In this document: positions 63,744-64,000 of the stretch, one piece after another | Position numbering within the stretch: position 1 is the stretch's first letter | How the letters are laid out: each line of letters opens with the position of its first letter | NCBI GenBank assembly: GCA_964017145.1 | Contig: OZ024849.1 | Coordinates: 310,001-374,000, forward strand | DNA: 64,000 nucleotides | Source: Agrocybe praecox | Taxonomy: Eukaryota > Basidiomycota > Agaricomycetes > Agaricales > Agrocybaceae | Reading direction: 5' to 3' | Notes under the pieces: generated by a model | Database searches by the model: none | Seen by the model: the letters and a program-made list of their open reading frames with translations, nothing else | What the model was told of the DNA's origin: nothing | Position numbers and translations under genes: made by a program

Positions 63744-64000
63744 ATGAGTATCAATCAAGAACACGCACAAATCGGATACACTGCAAAGACCCAAAAGGTG
63801 TACGTACATCCTATTCTATTTTTATCTTTCCCACACAGATTTACGAAAATATCACAGATCAAAAGCAAAGGGTAACCCTTCCACGCCAGAGAAAAGAATG
63901 CGCTCGCAGTCAATTCTTGGATCAGTGAGCTCCAAATCATCTGCATCCCCACTCACCAAAGCGCGTGCGAAGAAGAATTTCGAGGCTAAAGCTGGAGTAC
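63744..64000 (+). CDS. short basic protein, 5' part (cut by window edge)
   Basis: Exon 1 (63744-63799) encodes MSINQEHAQIGYTAKTQK. A 58-base intron (GTACGT...ATCACAG, 63800-63857) leads in phase 2 into an open second exon rich in Ser, Lys and Arg (KRMRSQSILGSVSSKSSASP, then KARAKKNFEAK), still open at base 64000. The earlier acceptor CCACACAG gives a stop in every phase allowed by the available donors, so the later one is chosen. The layout (TATA box, 18-codon first exon, basic second exon) parallels the gene at 62703, but sequence similarity is weak. Confidence 0.5.

Overview
The window looks like nuclear DNA of a filamentous basidiomycete, most likely an Agaricomycete. Genes carry short GT-AG introns (47-63 nt), one with a clear TACTAAT branch site. 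Families typical of that group are present: fungal alpha-type kinase, degenerate protein-kinase-like protein, 7-TM-like membrane protein, MATA-type HMG boxes, F-box/LRR-like proteins and a Ty3 element of the basidiomycete type. No organism name is claimed. The landscape is gene-poor and repeat-rich, with many broken gene copies.

Layout. 0-6.3 kb: 3' end of an F-box/LRR-like gene, a decayed SET3-like C-terminal region, a relic of the F-box paralogue and a spliced kinase-like gene. 8.06-12.65 kb: a complete hAT DNA transposon with perfect 8-bp target duplications, 12-bp terminal inverted repeats and an intron-rich transposase. 15.16-29.92 kb: a 14.8-kb Ty3-type LTR retrotransposon coded on the minus strand. 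Its 1,328-bp LTRs showed no difference where compared, and it sits inside one copy of a locally duplicated sequence, so it looks recent. 30-37 kb: an HMG-box gene, a 450-bp foldback palindrome, a membrane-protein gene and a tRNA-Gly(CCC). 37.5-39.4 kb: an alpha-kinase pseudogene between two inverted repeats. 42.7 kb: a small double-stranded-RNA-binding protein. 45.6-51.5 kb: relics (carboxylesterase, HMG) and unexplained DNA. 51.5-58.5 kb: three spliced genes, including a second HMG-box gene. 58.7-64 kb: a run of short genes behind strong TATA boxes (a C2H2 zinc finger, two short basic proteins and one broken copy).

The least ordinary object is the retrotransposon. Gag, a second ORF, protease plus about 1,200 residues of unknown protein, RT/RNase H/integrase and an env-position ORF follow one another. 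They are linked by an in-frame UGA followed by an AUG, a probable -1 slip on a U5 run, and a stop with a nearby AUG. The long leader carries 17-bp arrays and repeated hairpins. Next in interest are the nested-palindrome element at 34 kb, the alpha-kinase pseudogene between inverted repeats, and the co-location of two HMG-box genes, an HMG relic and the TATA-driven short-gene cluster.

All calls come from reading sequence and translations. Family names rest on recognised motifs and were not checked by database search.
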